The notes below the pieces were generated by a model. It saw only the letters and a list, made by a program, of their open reading frames with translations, was not told where the DNA came from and did no database searches. DNA of 64,000 nucleotides from the NCBI GenBank assembly GCA_045603305.1, contig JAZULV010000011.1:6124-70123 (forward strand), in the 5' to 3' direction. A program made the translations under genes and the position numbers. Of the stretch, positions 44,851 through 52,826 are shown one piece after another (the stretch's first letter is position 1; every line of letters starts with the position of its first letter). Source of the DNA: JAFRXK01 sp045603305 (GTDB lineage: Bacteria; Bacillota; Clostridia; Lachnospirales; Lachnospiraceae).

Positions 44851-46257
44851 ATGATAAAAAGTAATCAAAAAGGATTGAATGTTTCGCATATATTAGCAGA
44901 TGCATTCATATTAATAATTTCATATAGTTTGTCATATTTCATAATGTTTGGCGGCGTGTTTACTGATAAGCTTCCGGCACTTACTAAGGATGTTTACAAT
45001 ATGGCACTGGTACTTATCATTCCGGGCTGCCTTATATTGTATTGGATATTCCATCTGTATACGCCGAAGAGGGTACAGGGACTCCGTCTTGAAATGGCGA
45101 ATATATTTAAGGCTAATTTAATATGTCTGTTAATTGTGACGATGGTTTTGTATCTGGCAAAGGACAAGCTCATTGGCTTTTCCAGACCAATGGTATTTAT
45201 TTTCTTTGGCTTTAATATTCTGTTCGGCATAATATTCAGAGTGCTTATTCGTAAGGTTCTCAAAGAGATGAGAGTGCACGGATACAATCAGAAGCATGTA
45301 CTTTTAATTGGGTATAGCCGTGCGGCCCAGTCATACATTGACAGAGTTAATGCACATCCTTCATGGGGATACAAGATAAGAGGCATTTTGGATGACAATC
45401 ATCCAAGAGGCACTGAATACAAAGGTGTAAAGGTAATTGAGGAGATTAAGAATTTAAGTGAGATTCTTGATTTTAACCGCCTGGATGAAATTGCTATTAC
45501 TTTAGGACTTGGAGAATATGACAAGCTGGCAAGTATTGTTGCGGCATGTGAGAAGTCAGGTGTTCATACTAAGTTTATTCCTGACTATGATAATGTTATT
45601 CCTACTAAGCCGTACACAGAGGATTTGTTGGGACTGCCTGTTGTGCATATCAGATATGTTCCTCTTAATGATGCTCTTAACGGTGCAATCAAGAGAGGAA
45701 TGGATATTTTCGGCGGTGTATTGGCTCTTATAGTGTTTTCACCGATTATGCTGGTGGCGGCGATAGCGGTAAAGCTTTCATCAAAAGGACCTGTAATTTT
45801 TAAACAGGAACGTATTGGAAAGCATAATCGTCCTTTTAAGATGTATAAGTTCCGCTCTATGACAGTTCAGACTGATGAGGAAGAGAAGAAGGGCTGGACC
45901 ACAGCCAATGACCCTAGAGTAACAAAGGTCGGTAAGATAATCAGAAAGACAAGTATTGATGAGCTTCCTCAGATATTTAATGTTATTAAGGGCGATATGA
46001 GCCTTATTGGGCCTCGACCGGAGAGACCGCAGTATGTGGAGCAGTTTAAAGAAGAGATTCCGAGATACATGGTTAAACATCAGGTTCGTCCGGGTATTAC
46101 AGGATGGGCACAGGTGAATGGGTACAGAGGAGATACTTCTATTCCGGAAAGAGTAAAGTACGACTTGTATTATATAGAGAACTGGTCTATAGGATTGGAT
46201 CTTAAGATATTAGTGTTAACCGTTTTTAAAGGTTTTATTAATGAGAATGCATATTAG
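44851..46257 (+). CDS. Undecaprenyl-phosphate sugar phosphotransferase (WbaP/WcaJ-like priming enzyme)
   Basis: The 468-residue protein begins glycan assembly by moving a sugar-1-phosphate onto undecaprenyl phosphate. Four transmembrane helices (about 12-130) and a Rossmann-like central domain (HVLLIGYSRAAQSYI) precede the catalytic bacterial sugar transferase domain (about 275-468). Diagnostic motifs are KRGMDIFGG, KQERIGKHNRPFKMYKFRSM, KTSIDELPQIFNV and LIGPRPERP. The residues DE and RPE, part of the active site, are present. It is most like enzymes that use UDP-glucose or UDP-galactose; the sugar cannot be fixed from sequence. Confidence 0.93.
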   Translation: MIKSNQKGLNVSHILADAFILIISYSLSYFIMFGGVFTDKLPALTKDVYNMALVLIIPGCLILYWIFHLYTPKRVQGLRLEMANIFKANLICLLIVTMVLYLAKDKLIGFSRPMVFIFFGFNILFGIIFRVLIRKVLKEMRVHGYNQKHVLLIGYSRAAQSYIDRVNAHPSWGYKIRGILDDNHPRGTEYKGVKVIEEIKNLSEILDFNRLDEIAITLGLGEYDKLASIVAACEKSGVHTKFIPDYDNVIPTKPYTEDLLGLPVVHIRYVPLNDALNGAIKRGMDIFGGVLALIVFSPIMLVAAIAVKLSSKGPVIFKQERIGKHNRPFKMYKFRSMTVQTDEEEKKGWTTANDPRVTKVGKIIRKTSIDELPQIFNVIKGDMSLIGPRPERPQYVEQFKEEIPRYMVKHQVRPGITGWAQVNGYRGDTSIPERVKYDLYYIENWSIGLDLKILVLTVFKGFINENAY

Positions 46258-46297
46258 TTTGTAACAGTTAATTTATTAAAGTGTTTGAAGTAGTGTC

Positions 46298-46332
46298 AGA
46301 CTATAGTGAATTTCGTCACTTATAAATAGTCT
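46298..46332. other. Nested stem-loop before the LCP gene
   Basis: AGACTAT (46298-46304) pairs with ATAGTCT (46326-46332), and the inner AGTGA pairs with TCACT around ATTTCG. It lies 17 bp upstream of the LCP-gene ATG and has no T run, so it may act in the leader rather than as a terminator. Confidence 0.45.
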
Positions 46333-46349
46333 GGGTATAGGAGCAGATT

Positions 46350-47486
46350 ATGGCAAATCAGACAAATGAGTATGAAAACATGAACAGCACCCAGGTGCAG
46401 AAAAAGAAAAGCAAGTCCAAAAAAGCAAAGCAGAGAAAAAGACGCAAATTAATGATATTTGCAGCGGAGCTGATGATATTTGCGGTAATAATAGTAGCAC
46501 TCTACGGAATTACCCAGTGGGATAAGATTCAGAAGCCTACGTTTGGAAAGAATGATGTTCAGACAAATGAAATTGATGAAACGGTATTGAAGGCAATGGA
46601 AGGCTATAGCACTTATGCATTGTTTGGCGTGGATGCAAGAAATCAGGAGCAGCTTGATAAAGGTAACCGTAGCGATACGATTATGCTTGTAAGTGTTAAT
46701 CACGATACCGGAGAGATTAGAATTGTGTCGGTATACAGAGATACATATCTTTGTGTTTCAGATGATTATGAATATGGTAAGATTAACGGCGCATATAATA
46801 CCGGAGGCGCACTTAATGCAATTAACATGCTCAATAAGAACCTGGATTTAGATATCGACGGATATATTACAGTTAATTGGTATGCATTAGCAAGAACCAT
46901 AGATTTGCTCGGAGGCATACATGTTAATATCGGTGATGAGATTATTAATAGTTCAAAGGGTAATCTGATTAATGCATATATATTAGAGACATCAGAAAAG
47001 ACAGGCATTCCTACACCGGGTATTGAGACACCGGGTATGCATAATCTTACTGGCGTGCAGGCGGTTGCTTACAGCCGTATTCGATATATATCAGGCGGAG
47101 ATTATACAAGAGCTGAACACCAGAGAGAAGTTGTAGGTCTTATGTTTGAGAAAGCAAAGCGTATGAGCATTTCACAGCTCAATTCAATTATGAATGAGGT
47201 ACTCCCGAACATTCAGACTAATATTAACATACCGGAAGCTTTGTCTCTTGCAAAATATGCTGCAAATTATAATATTACTATGGGAGACGGTTTCCCATTT
47301 AATAAGACAACTCTTAGGATGCCGGAGCTTAATAATGCCGATTGTGTTATTCCTATGGATTTAGAGCAGAATGTAGCGCAGCTTCATGAAGCACTTTATG
47401 ACAGTGGAGAATCCTATGTAACATCATCAGAGGTTTCAGCTTTAAGCCGTGAAATCGAGAGAAAAACCGGTATTCACGCAGAATAA
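46350..47486 (+). CDS. LytR-CpsA-Psr (LCP) family glycan ligase
   Basis: The 378-residue protein has a very basic N-terminus (KKKSKSKKAKQRKRRK), one transmembrane helix at about 32-53, and an extracytoplasmic LCP domain. NRSDTIMLVSVN, VYRDTYL, INGAYNTGG and AYSRIRY carry the conserved Asp and Arg residues that bind the polyprenyl pyrophosphate. LCP enzymes transfer lipid-linked glycans onto peptidoglycan MurNAc. Sited after the priming enzyme, it likely does this for the polysaccharide made here. TAGGAG precedes the ATG and a hairpin follows the stop. Confidence 0.93.
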   Translation: MANQTNEYENMNSTQVQKKKSKSKKAKQRKRRKLMIFAAELMIFAVIIVALYGITQWDKIQKPTFGKNDVQTNEIDETVLKAMEGYSTYALFGVDARNQEQLDKGNRSDTIMLVSVNHDTGEIRIVSVYRDTYLCVSDDYEYGKINGAYNTGGALNAINMLNKNLDLDIDGYITVNWYALARTIDLLGGIHVNIGDEIINSSKGNLINAYILETSEKTGIPTPGIETPGMHNLTGVQAVAYSRIRYISGGDYTRAEHQREVVGLMFEKAKRMSISQLNSIMNEVLPNIQTNINIPEALSLAKYAANYNITMGDGFPFNKTTLRMPELNNADCVIPMDLEQNVAQLHEALYDSGESYVTSSEVSALSREIERKTGIHAE

Positions 47487-47492
47487 AATATC

Positions 47493-47533
47493 AAGGACTG
47501 TTATGTTGTATTTATTATGACTAACAGTCCTTT
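47493..47533 (+). terminator. Hairpin after the LCP gene
   Basis: AAGGACTGTTA (47493-47503) pairs with TAACAGTCCTT (47522-47532) around an 18-nt loop, then TTTGTTAT. The T run is short, so termination strength is uncertain. Confidence 0.65.
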
Positions 47534-47672
47534 GTTATAAAAACATATTTTGTGATTATGAAGAAAAAAAGAGTATAACATTTTGAAATTTTTTAACTAA
47601 GTCAACACAATTAGAACACAATTGACTGATATTATAGCAGCATAGGATAAATATTAATTGAGGAGGTTTATT

Positions 47673-49391
47673 ATGAGAGATATAGATGACGTATTTAATC
47701 ATGACAATATAAGCAGTGATTTGAATAACGCAGCAGAGAATGTTGCAGATAATATTGTAAGTTTTAGTGGGAATACTGATTCAGTAAGTGAAATTAATGA
47801 CAGTATTGATACATCCGGAGTAGTAGAAGAAGTAGTTAATAACGAAGTAGTGAGTGAGGCTGTGAATTCAATTCAGGAAACTGTAAAGAAGGAAGAAACA
47901 TGTACTGCAGAGAATGCTACTACAAGCCACGCAGGATATCAGAATACTCCGGTGAATAATGGGACATATGGTCAGGGAACATATTATGCAGAACAGTATA
48001 CTTCCCAGAGTACCGGTGCCGGTTCAGATGAATACCAGAAGCTTCGTGATAAGATTGCAAAGAAAGAAGCGAAGTTAATGGCTAAAGCTGATAAAAAGGC
48101 AGCTAAAGCAGACAAAAAAGCGTCTAAAGCCAATAAAGATAAAAAAGGACATGGTTTCTTCTTTAAGGCAGTTGCATTTGTGTTATGTGCAGTATTATTT
48201 GGTGCGATTTCTGCGGGCGCATTTATAGGCGTGGTTCATTTAAGCGGGTATGATGATAAGTTGGACGCAGTGCTTGAGGCAGCCGATAATAAGGAGTCGG
48301 CAGTGCATGTTAACACAGTAACTCCAAGCGGTACAACAACAGATAGTACCGACGGAGCTGTAGCCATTTCTTCAATAGTGGAAGATGTGATGCCTTCTAT
48401 AGTTTCAATTACAAGCACGATAGTATATGAGTCTCAGGGCTTTGGATTTTTCTTTGGAGGAGGCTCTTATGAGACTTCAGGCGCCGGCTCAGGTATTATT
48501 GTAGGACAGAACGCTTCAGAGCTTCTTATAGTTACTAATTACCATGTAATTGAGGATGCAACCTCACTTGTGGTATCCTTTGATGATGGTACAGATATTA
48601 ATGCTACTGTAAAGGGTGTTTCAGAGGATAATGATTTGGCTGTTATTGCAGTTAGTTTATCAGAGGTAGAGGACAGTACCCTTAACGCTATAAGCATAGC
48701 AACCTTCGGTGATTCCGACAGTCTTAAGATGGGCGACAGAGTAATTGCTATTGGTAATGCTTTAGGTTATGGACAGTCAGTTACAGTAGGTTATATAAGT
48801 GCTCTCAGCCGTGAAGTTACTATTGACAATAACACTATGACACTTCTTCAGACAGACGCAGCGATTAATCCTGGTAACAGCGGTGGTGCTTTGATTAATG
48901 AAAGCGGAGAGCTGATTGGTATAAATTCTGCTAAGTATTCAGACACAAATGTAGAGGGTATGGGCTTTGCCATTCCGATTTCATCTGTAAAGGAGCTTAT
49001 TGAGGAGCTCATGAACAAAGAACCTTTAGTAGAGGTTGAGGAGTCACAGATGGGTTATCTTGGTATCACCCCTGCAGACGTTGACAGTTCATCAGCATAT
49101 CTTTACAACATGCCTGAAGGTGTATATGTATACGCATTGTCAGAGAATGGTCCTGCAGCAAAGAGCGGTATCATGGAGAGAGATATTATTACAAAGTTTG
49201 ATGGTGAGAAGATAACAAGCAGTAGTGAGCTTCAGGAGATACTTAAGTATTATGCAGGAGGAACAACTGTAGATGTAACAGTCCAGCGAGTAGTAGACGG
49301 TCAGTATCAGGAATATGTAATATCAGTAGAGCTTGGTTTCAGGTCTGAGTATGAAACAGAAGCTACGAAACCGGCAGTTGGTATACGTTAA
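47673..49391 (+). CDS. HtrA/DegP-type membrane-anchored serine protease
   Basis: The 572-residue protein has an acidic and Asn-rich cytoplasmic N-terminus, then a Lys/Ala-rich stretch (about 125-160). One transmembrane helix lies at about 166-190. A trypsin-like domain has the triad His291 (TNYHVIED), Asp321 (NDLAVI) and Ser403 (GNSGGAL). A PDZ domain occupies about 465-555. HtrA proteases degrade or refold damaged proteins outside the membrane. The ATG at 47673 is preferred because AGGAGG lies 6 bp before it. An upstream TTG frame would overlap that site. Confidence 0.93.
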   Translation: MRDIDDVFNHDNISSDLNNAAENVADNIVSFSGNTDSVSEINDSIDTSGVVEEVVNNEVVSEAVNSIQETVKKEETCTAENATTSHAGYQNTPVNNGTYGQGTYYAEQYTSQSTGAGSDEYQKLRDKIAKKEAKLMAKADKKAAKADKKASKANKDKKGHGFFFKAVAFVLCAVLFGAISAGAFIGVVHLSGYDDKLDAVLEAADNKESAVHVNTVTPSGTTTDSTDGAVAISSIVEDVMPSIVSITSTIVYESQGFGFFFGGGSYETSGAGSGIIVGQNASELLIVTNYHVIEDATSLVVSFDDGTDINATVKGVSEDNDLAVIAVSLSEVEDSTLNAISIATFGDSDSLKMGDRVIAIGNALGYGQSVTVGYISALSREVTIDNNTMTLLQTDAAINPGNSGGALINESGELIGINSAKYSDTNVEGMGFAIPISSVKELIEELMNKEPLVEVEESQMGYLGITPADVDSSSAYLYNMPEGVYVYALSENGPAAKSGIMERDIITKFDGEKITSSSELQEILKYYAGGTTVDVTVQRVVDGQYQEYVISVELGFRSEYETEATKPAVGIR

Positions 49392-49599
49392 TAGTAAAAC
49401 GTAATATATAAAGAGGAGGGTTCTGTGCACCTTGCAGGTGTATGGGACCTTTCGGTTTGTGGCTTTAGGTTCATAAAAACTGGCTTGCAAAAGTGAGTTT
49501 TGAAAAGATTACAGGAGTTTGTCTTATAATAATTTCGGATTGTAGTGAAAAATTTAGATTTTCTTTATAGTATTCGGCAAATGTATAAGTACAAGGATA
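49392..49599 (+). other. Intergenic region with a possible 23-residue peptide
   Basis: Between htrA and clpX-like gene are about 346 bp. A GTG at 49425 with GAGGAGGG five bases upstream opens a frame of 23 codons ending at 49496 (starts HLAGVWDLSVCG). The strong Shine-Dalgarno is the only support. No other gene was seen. Confidence 0.35.
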
Positions 49600-49629
49600 T
49601 TGCTAAAAGTGATTAATTTATGATATTAT
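49600..49629 (+). promoter_or_regulatory. Candidate promoter for the ClpX-like gene
   Basis: TTGCTA (49600-49605) and TATTAT (49624-49629) with an 18-bp spacer, about 108 bp before the ATG. Both boxes are imperfect. Confidence 0.4.
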
Positions 49630-49737
49630 TATCTCTACGGCAGATTGTAAATCGTAAGAAAAGAGATATGATTGTTTGAGAATTAATATGTGAGGTATGT
49701 GTGCATTGGGCAGCAATGTACGGAAGGAGAAGTATAA

Positions 49738-51240
49738 ATGGCAGAAGATTTTATAAATGATGAATTAAAAGATGACGATAAATTTCTTGATTTCAGGGAA
49801 GAGACCGGAGATTTATCTGAGTCAGAAGATGACGATGGCGATTACGAGAAGGTTTGTTTTGTTTGCAGAAGAAATGAGAGCCAGGCCGGTAAGATGGTAA
49901 CCATGCCGGGTAATGTGACCGTGTGTCCTGACTGTATGCAGAAGGCGTTTAATACCTTTGATACATCCATGATGCCGGGCATGGGAAGTTTTGTGATGCA
50001 GGACAATGGTAGTGATGAAGACAATAAGAACAGTGGTAATATACCTAAAGTCAGCTTTATCAATTTGAATGATTTAGGATTAGGTGGTTTTGGAGGAGAG
50101 ATACCTAAGAGACAGAAGCTTAAAAAGAAGAAAGATACTGAGAAGAAGGTATTTAACAGAAGTGAAGTTCCGGCACCACACAAGCTTAAGGCGATGCTTG
50201 ATGAGTATATTGTGGGACAGGACAAGGCGAAGAAGGCTATCTCTGTAGCAATTTATAATCATTATAAGAGAATCGGCTCAGACAATGCTGATGGTATCGA
50301 GATTGAAAAGTCAAATATGCTGATCTTAGGCCCTACCGGAAGTGGTAAGACTTATCTTGTAAAGACTATTGCAAAGCTTCTTAATGTGCCTCTTGCAATA
50401 GCGGACGCAACCTCTCTTACTGAGGCGGGCTACATAGGTGATGATATTGAGAGTGTAGTATCAAAGCTTCTTGCAGCGGCGGACAATGACGTGGAGAAGG
50501 CAGAACACGGTATTATTTATATTGATGAGATAGATAAGATTGCAAAGAAGAAGCACACAACTACCAGAGATGTCAGCGGTGAATCTGTTCAGCAGGAGCT
50601 TCTTAAGATGCTTGAGGGCAGTCAGGTGGAGGTTCCGGTAGGAAGCAACAGCAAGAATGCCATGGTTCCTATGACTACTGTTGATACTACTAATATTTTA
50701 TTTATCTGTGGCGGCGCTTTCCCGGGGCTTGAGGAAATCATTAAAGAGCGTCTCAACAAGAAGTCTTCTATAGGTTTCGAGGCGGATTTGAAGGACAAGT
50801 TTGATGAGGAGAGGAATCTTCTTACCAAGGCAACGGTAGATGATTTAAGAAAGTTCGGTATGATTCCGGAGTTTTTAGGCAGACTTCCGATACTCGTATC
50901 ATTAGAGGCGCTTACAAAGGACTTCCTTGTGCGTATACTTACTGAGCCGAAGAATGCAATCTTAAGCCAGTACAAGAAGCTTCTCGCTATGGACGAGGTA
51001 CAGCTTGAATTTGCCGACGAGGCATTGGAGGCTATTGCAGATAAGGCTATGGAGAAGAATACCGGTGCGAGAGCATTAAGGTCTATACTAGAAGAATTTA
51101 TGATGGATATCATGTATGAGATTCCGAAGGATGACAATATCGGCAAGGTCACAATCACAAGAGAGTATATTGAAAATACCGGAGGTCCGATTATCGAGAT
51201 GAGAGGTATGGAAACTCAGGCATTACCTCTTAAGGATTAA
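49738..51240 (+). CDS. ClpX-like AAA+ unfoldase with extended linker
   Basis: The 500-residue protein has a ClpX zinc-binding domain (Cys40, Cys43, Cys63, Cys66) and a AAA+ module with Walker A GPTGSGKT at 198-205 and Walker B IIYIDEID. The ClpX pore and sensor elements GYIGDD and TRDVSGESVQQELLK follow, with FLGRLPILV later on. An IGF tripeptide near residue 345 (KSSIGFEAD) suggests ClpP docking. Between the zinc domain and the AAA+ core lie about 90 residues more than in standard ClpX (about 420 residues), partly basic (KRQKLKKKKD). No clpP gene is near. It may be a second, specialised ClpX. GGAAGGAGA lies before the ATG. Confidence 0.9.
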   Translation: MAEDFINDELKDDDKFLDFREETGDLSESEDDDGDYEKVCFVCRRNESQAGKMVTMPGNVTVCPDCMQKAFNTFDTSMMPGMGSFVMQDNGSDEDNKNSGNIPKVSFINLNDLGLGGFGGEIPKRQKLKKKKDTEKKVFNRSEVPAPHKLKAMLDEYIVGQDKAKKAISVAIYNHYKRIGSDNADGIEIEKSNMLILGPTGSGKTYLVKTIAKLLNVPLAIADATSLTEAGYIGDDIESVVSKLLAAADNDVEKAEHGIIYIDEIDKIAKKKHTTTRDVSGESVQQELLKMLEGSQVEVPVGSNSKNAMVPMTTVDTTNILFICGGAFPGLEEIIKERLNKKSSIGFEADLKDKFDEERNLLTKATVDDLRKFGMIPEFLGRLPILVSLEALTKDFLVRILTEPKNAILSQYKKLLAMDEVQLEFADEALEAIADKAMEKNTGARALRSILEEFMMDIMYEIPKDDNIGKVTITREYIENTGGPIIEMRGMETQALPLKD

Positions 51241-51268
51241 AATAAATAATACATTATGTATGATTAGG

Positions 51269-51292
51269 TGGAGGTCTTTTGACCTCCATTTT
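51269..51292 (+). terminator. Terminator after the ClpX-like gene
   Basis: A perfect 8-bp stem (TGGAGGTC with GACCTCCA) around TTTT, followed by TTTT. Confidence 0.85.
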
Positions 51293-51353
51293 AAATTTGA
51301 GTAAATTAAATCAGCGGATAATCATATATTGATAAAAAACACCGGATTATTTT

Positions 51354-51698
51354 ATGGATTGTAGAGAAGCAATACTTTCAAATGATTATGCAGACTTTAT
51401 ATATGGTTTTCAGACACCGGCAGCAGGCGAGCCTGATTTTCCTAAAGAATTTTGTACACAGAAGATAGCGGTAGGATTGGGAGTTTATTATGCTGAAAGG
51501 AGCAGAATTCCACCACTGGACGTTCAGTTTTATAATTATTCTTCCTTTCCAAAGCTTTATACTACACTGGATACCAGCAGTATGGAGGCATCAGGGATAC
51601 TTAGATTAGTTAACCAGCCGGTATTAAATCTTGATGGCAGGGAGGTGTTGATTGGTTTTATTGATACCGGGGAACGAGTTATAATAATGTCAAGTTAG
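51354..51698 (+). pseudogene. Subtilisin-like (S8) protease, N-terminal fragment cut after the catalytic Asp
   Basis: The 114-residue frame starts MDCREAILSNDYADFI, like Csp-type S8 peptidases of Clostridia. It reaches SGILRLVNQPVLNLDGREVLIGFIDTG, the region of the catalytic Asp (IDTG). The normal next residues are I-D-Y-x-H-P; here the frame instead reads ERVIIMSS and stops. His and Ser motifs are absent. The sequence after about 51671 belongs to the unrelated short-gene region, so the protease gene appears to have been cut by insertion of an element. The rest of the gene is not in the window. Confidence 0.75.
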
Positions 51699-51732
51699 TA
51701 AGAACCCAACAAAATCAAGGGTTTCCGCTGAT

Positions 51733-51955
51733 TTAGTCCTACGAAAAAATGCCAAAGTAATGGTTATTTTGAGTAAGGATGAGCTCATTTTTATCTTCAA
51801 AAAATTTAACTTGCACTAATATAACACGAGGTGTATTTGACCATTTGGCACTAGGGGTAGTATGCCCCAAACAACTTAATAATGTAAATTTAGATAGGAC
51901 TAAATTAGCTCTTGTGTGGACAAGTTCCATATTTGTATTGCTGACTTAGTCCTAC
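51733..51955. repeat. Three copies of TTAGTCCTA, two direct and one inverted
   Basis: TTAGTCCTAC occurs at 51733-51742 and 51946-51955; the inverted TAGGACTAA lies at 51895-51903. They fill the 285-bp non-coding stretch at the left end of the element. Each direct copy is followed by an A/T run and TGCC or TTGCC. They may be recombinase or plasmid-protein binding sites. Confidence 0.6.
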
Positions 51956-51983
51956 TTTTTTGCCCGGAAAAGGAGGATAAGGT

Positions 51984-52376
51984 TTGGCGATGACAAAGCG
52001 AGAGTTAATTCAGTTCATGGACGAGTTGGTAGAGTTAGCCAGCGAGGAAAACAAGACAAGAGCAATCTTGGTAAAAGAAAAGTTTATCAATGACTTTGAA
52101 AAAAGCTATGAGTACGAAAAGGAGGTTCAGACAGAGATTACAGAACTGCCACCATACTATATAGCGGCAATGCCGGATTTGATACAGGAAGAAATCAAGG
52201 CAAAGGTAATAGCTGCATTGACAGAGTGTGGTGAGTGTACCCCGGAAAATGTGGAAAGAGCAATGAGTTCCAAAATCTATGACTTAGATGATTTGATTGA
52301 TATTAAGGAGTATGTCAGACGCATGGAAGAGGAACAGCGAAAGAAAGCAGAGCAGAAACGGGGGAATGGCAGATGA
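51984..52376 (+). CDS. Hypothetical coiled-coil protein (element cargo)
   Basis: The 130-residue protein is not recognised. It is charged and helical, ending in a long Glu/Arg/Lys-rich segment. A TTG at 51984 is chosen as start because AAAGGAGG ends 7 bp before it; the nearest ATG at 51990 would leave 13 bp. It overlaps the next small gene by 4 bp (ATGA), so the two are coupled. Such proteins open several Firmicute element gene runs, but no function is known to me. Confidence 0.65.
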   Translation: MAMTKRELIQFMDELVELASEENKTRAILVKEKFINDFEKSYEYEKEVQTEITELPPYYIAAMPDLIQEEIKAKVIAALTECGECTPENVERAMSSKIYDLDDLIDIKEYVRRMEEEQRKKAEQKRGNGR

Positions 52377-52522
52377 TAAAAGCAATTATCGGTATAGGAG
52401 TTGTTTTGGTGTGGATTACATTCTTTGCACTTGTTAAAGCTGCAGGTATGGCAGACAGAAGATTAGAAGAAATACAGAGGCTTTCCGCCGAGAGAGAGGC
52501 GGGTGGAGTGTGTGGGAATTAA
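52373..52522 (+). CDS. Small single-pass membrane protein
   Basis: This 49-residue gene starts in the stop of the previous gene (ATGA). Its N-terminal half (AIIGIGVVLVWITFFALVKA) is a membrane helix; the C-terminal half is charged (MADRRLEEIQ). Short one-helix proteins are usual cargo of Firmicute conjugative elements. The tight overlaps on both sides argue that it is translated. Confidence 0.6.
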   Translation: MIKAIIGIGVVLVWITFFALVKAAGMADRRLEEIQRLSAEREAGGVCGN

Positions 52523-52826
52523 TGTAAAGGTACAGAAATCTCCGAAGCCGAGAGATATTGTAACAGCAGAGGCAAAATTAGAGAGAGATTTGAAAAGCTG
52601 TATGCGGTGCAGATTTTTTCACGGTAACAATCGCCAATGTATAGCAAAGAAATGTGTTAAGGAAGAAAAGAAACAGACGGAAATAACGGTTGAAGAAAAG
52701 CAGAGTAAATGCTTTGGATGTCCATATCCGCATACAGAAGGGTATTGTTTCCCTTGTATGAAAGAGATTTTAGGACTTATTAAGAAACCAATAGTTATCG
52801 AACAGGAGGAAAAGAAAGATGGATAG
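52503..52826 (+). CDS. Cysteine-cluster protein, likely zinc-binding
   Basis: The 107-residue protein has two cysteine groups: C-x2-C-x9-C-x4-C (CMRCRFFH...CIAKKC) near 39-57 and C-x2-C-x8-C-x2-C (CFGCPYPH...CFPCMK) near 75-90. These could bind two zinc ions, or an iron-sulfur cluster. GTG at 52503 gives the longest product; GTG at 52512 is also possible. It overlaps the previous gene and ends inside the ParM gene (8-bp overlap), so it is translated with them. I do not recognise the family. Confidence 0.65.
   Translation: MECVGINVKVQKSPKPRDIVTAEAKLERDLKSCMRCRFFHGNNRQCIAKKCVKEEKKQTEITVEEKQSKCFGCPYPHTEGYCFPCMKEILGLIKKPIVIEQEEKKDG

Noticed and set aside
50622..51158. Minus-strand frame of 178 codons over the ClpX-like gene
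   Set aside because: It is rich in Ser and Ile from reversed codons, and the plus-strand AAA+ motifs are complete.
51739..51930. Minus-strand frame of 63 codons at the left end of the element
   Set aside because: No Shine-Dalgarno, and it covers the TTAGTCCTA sites. It could be a relic but nothing supports translation.
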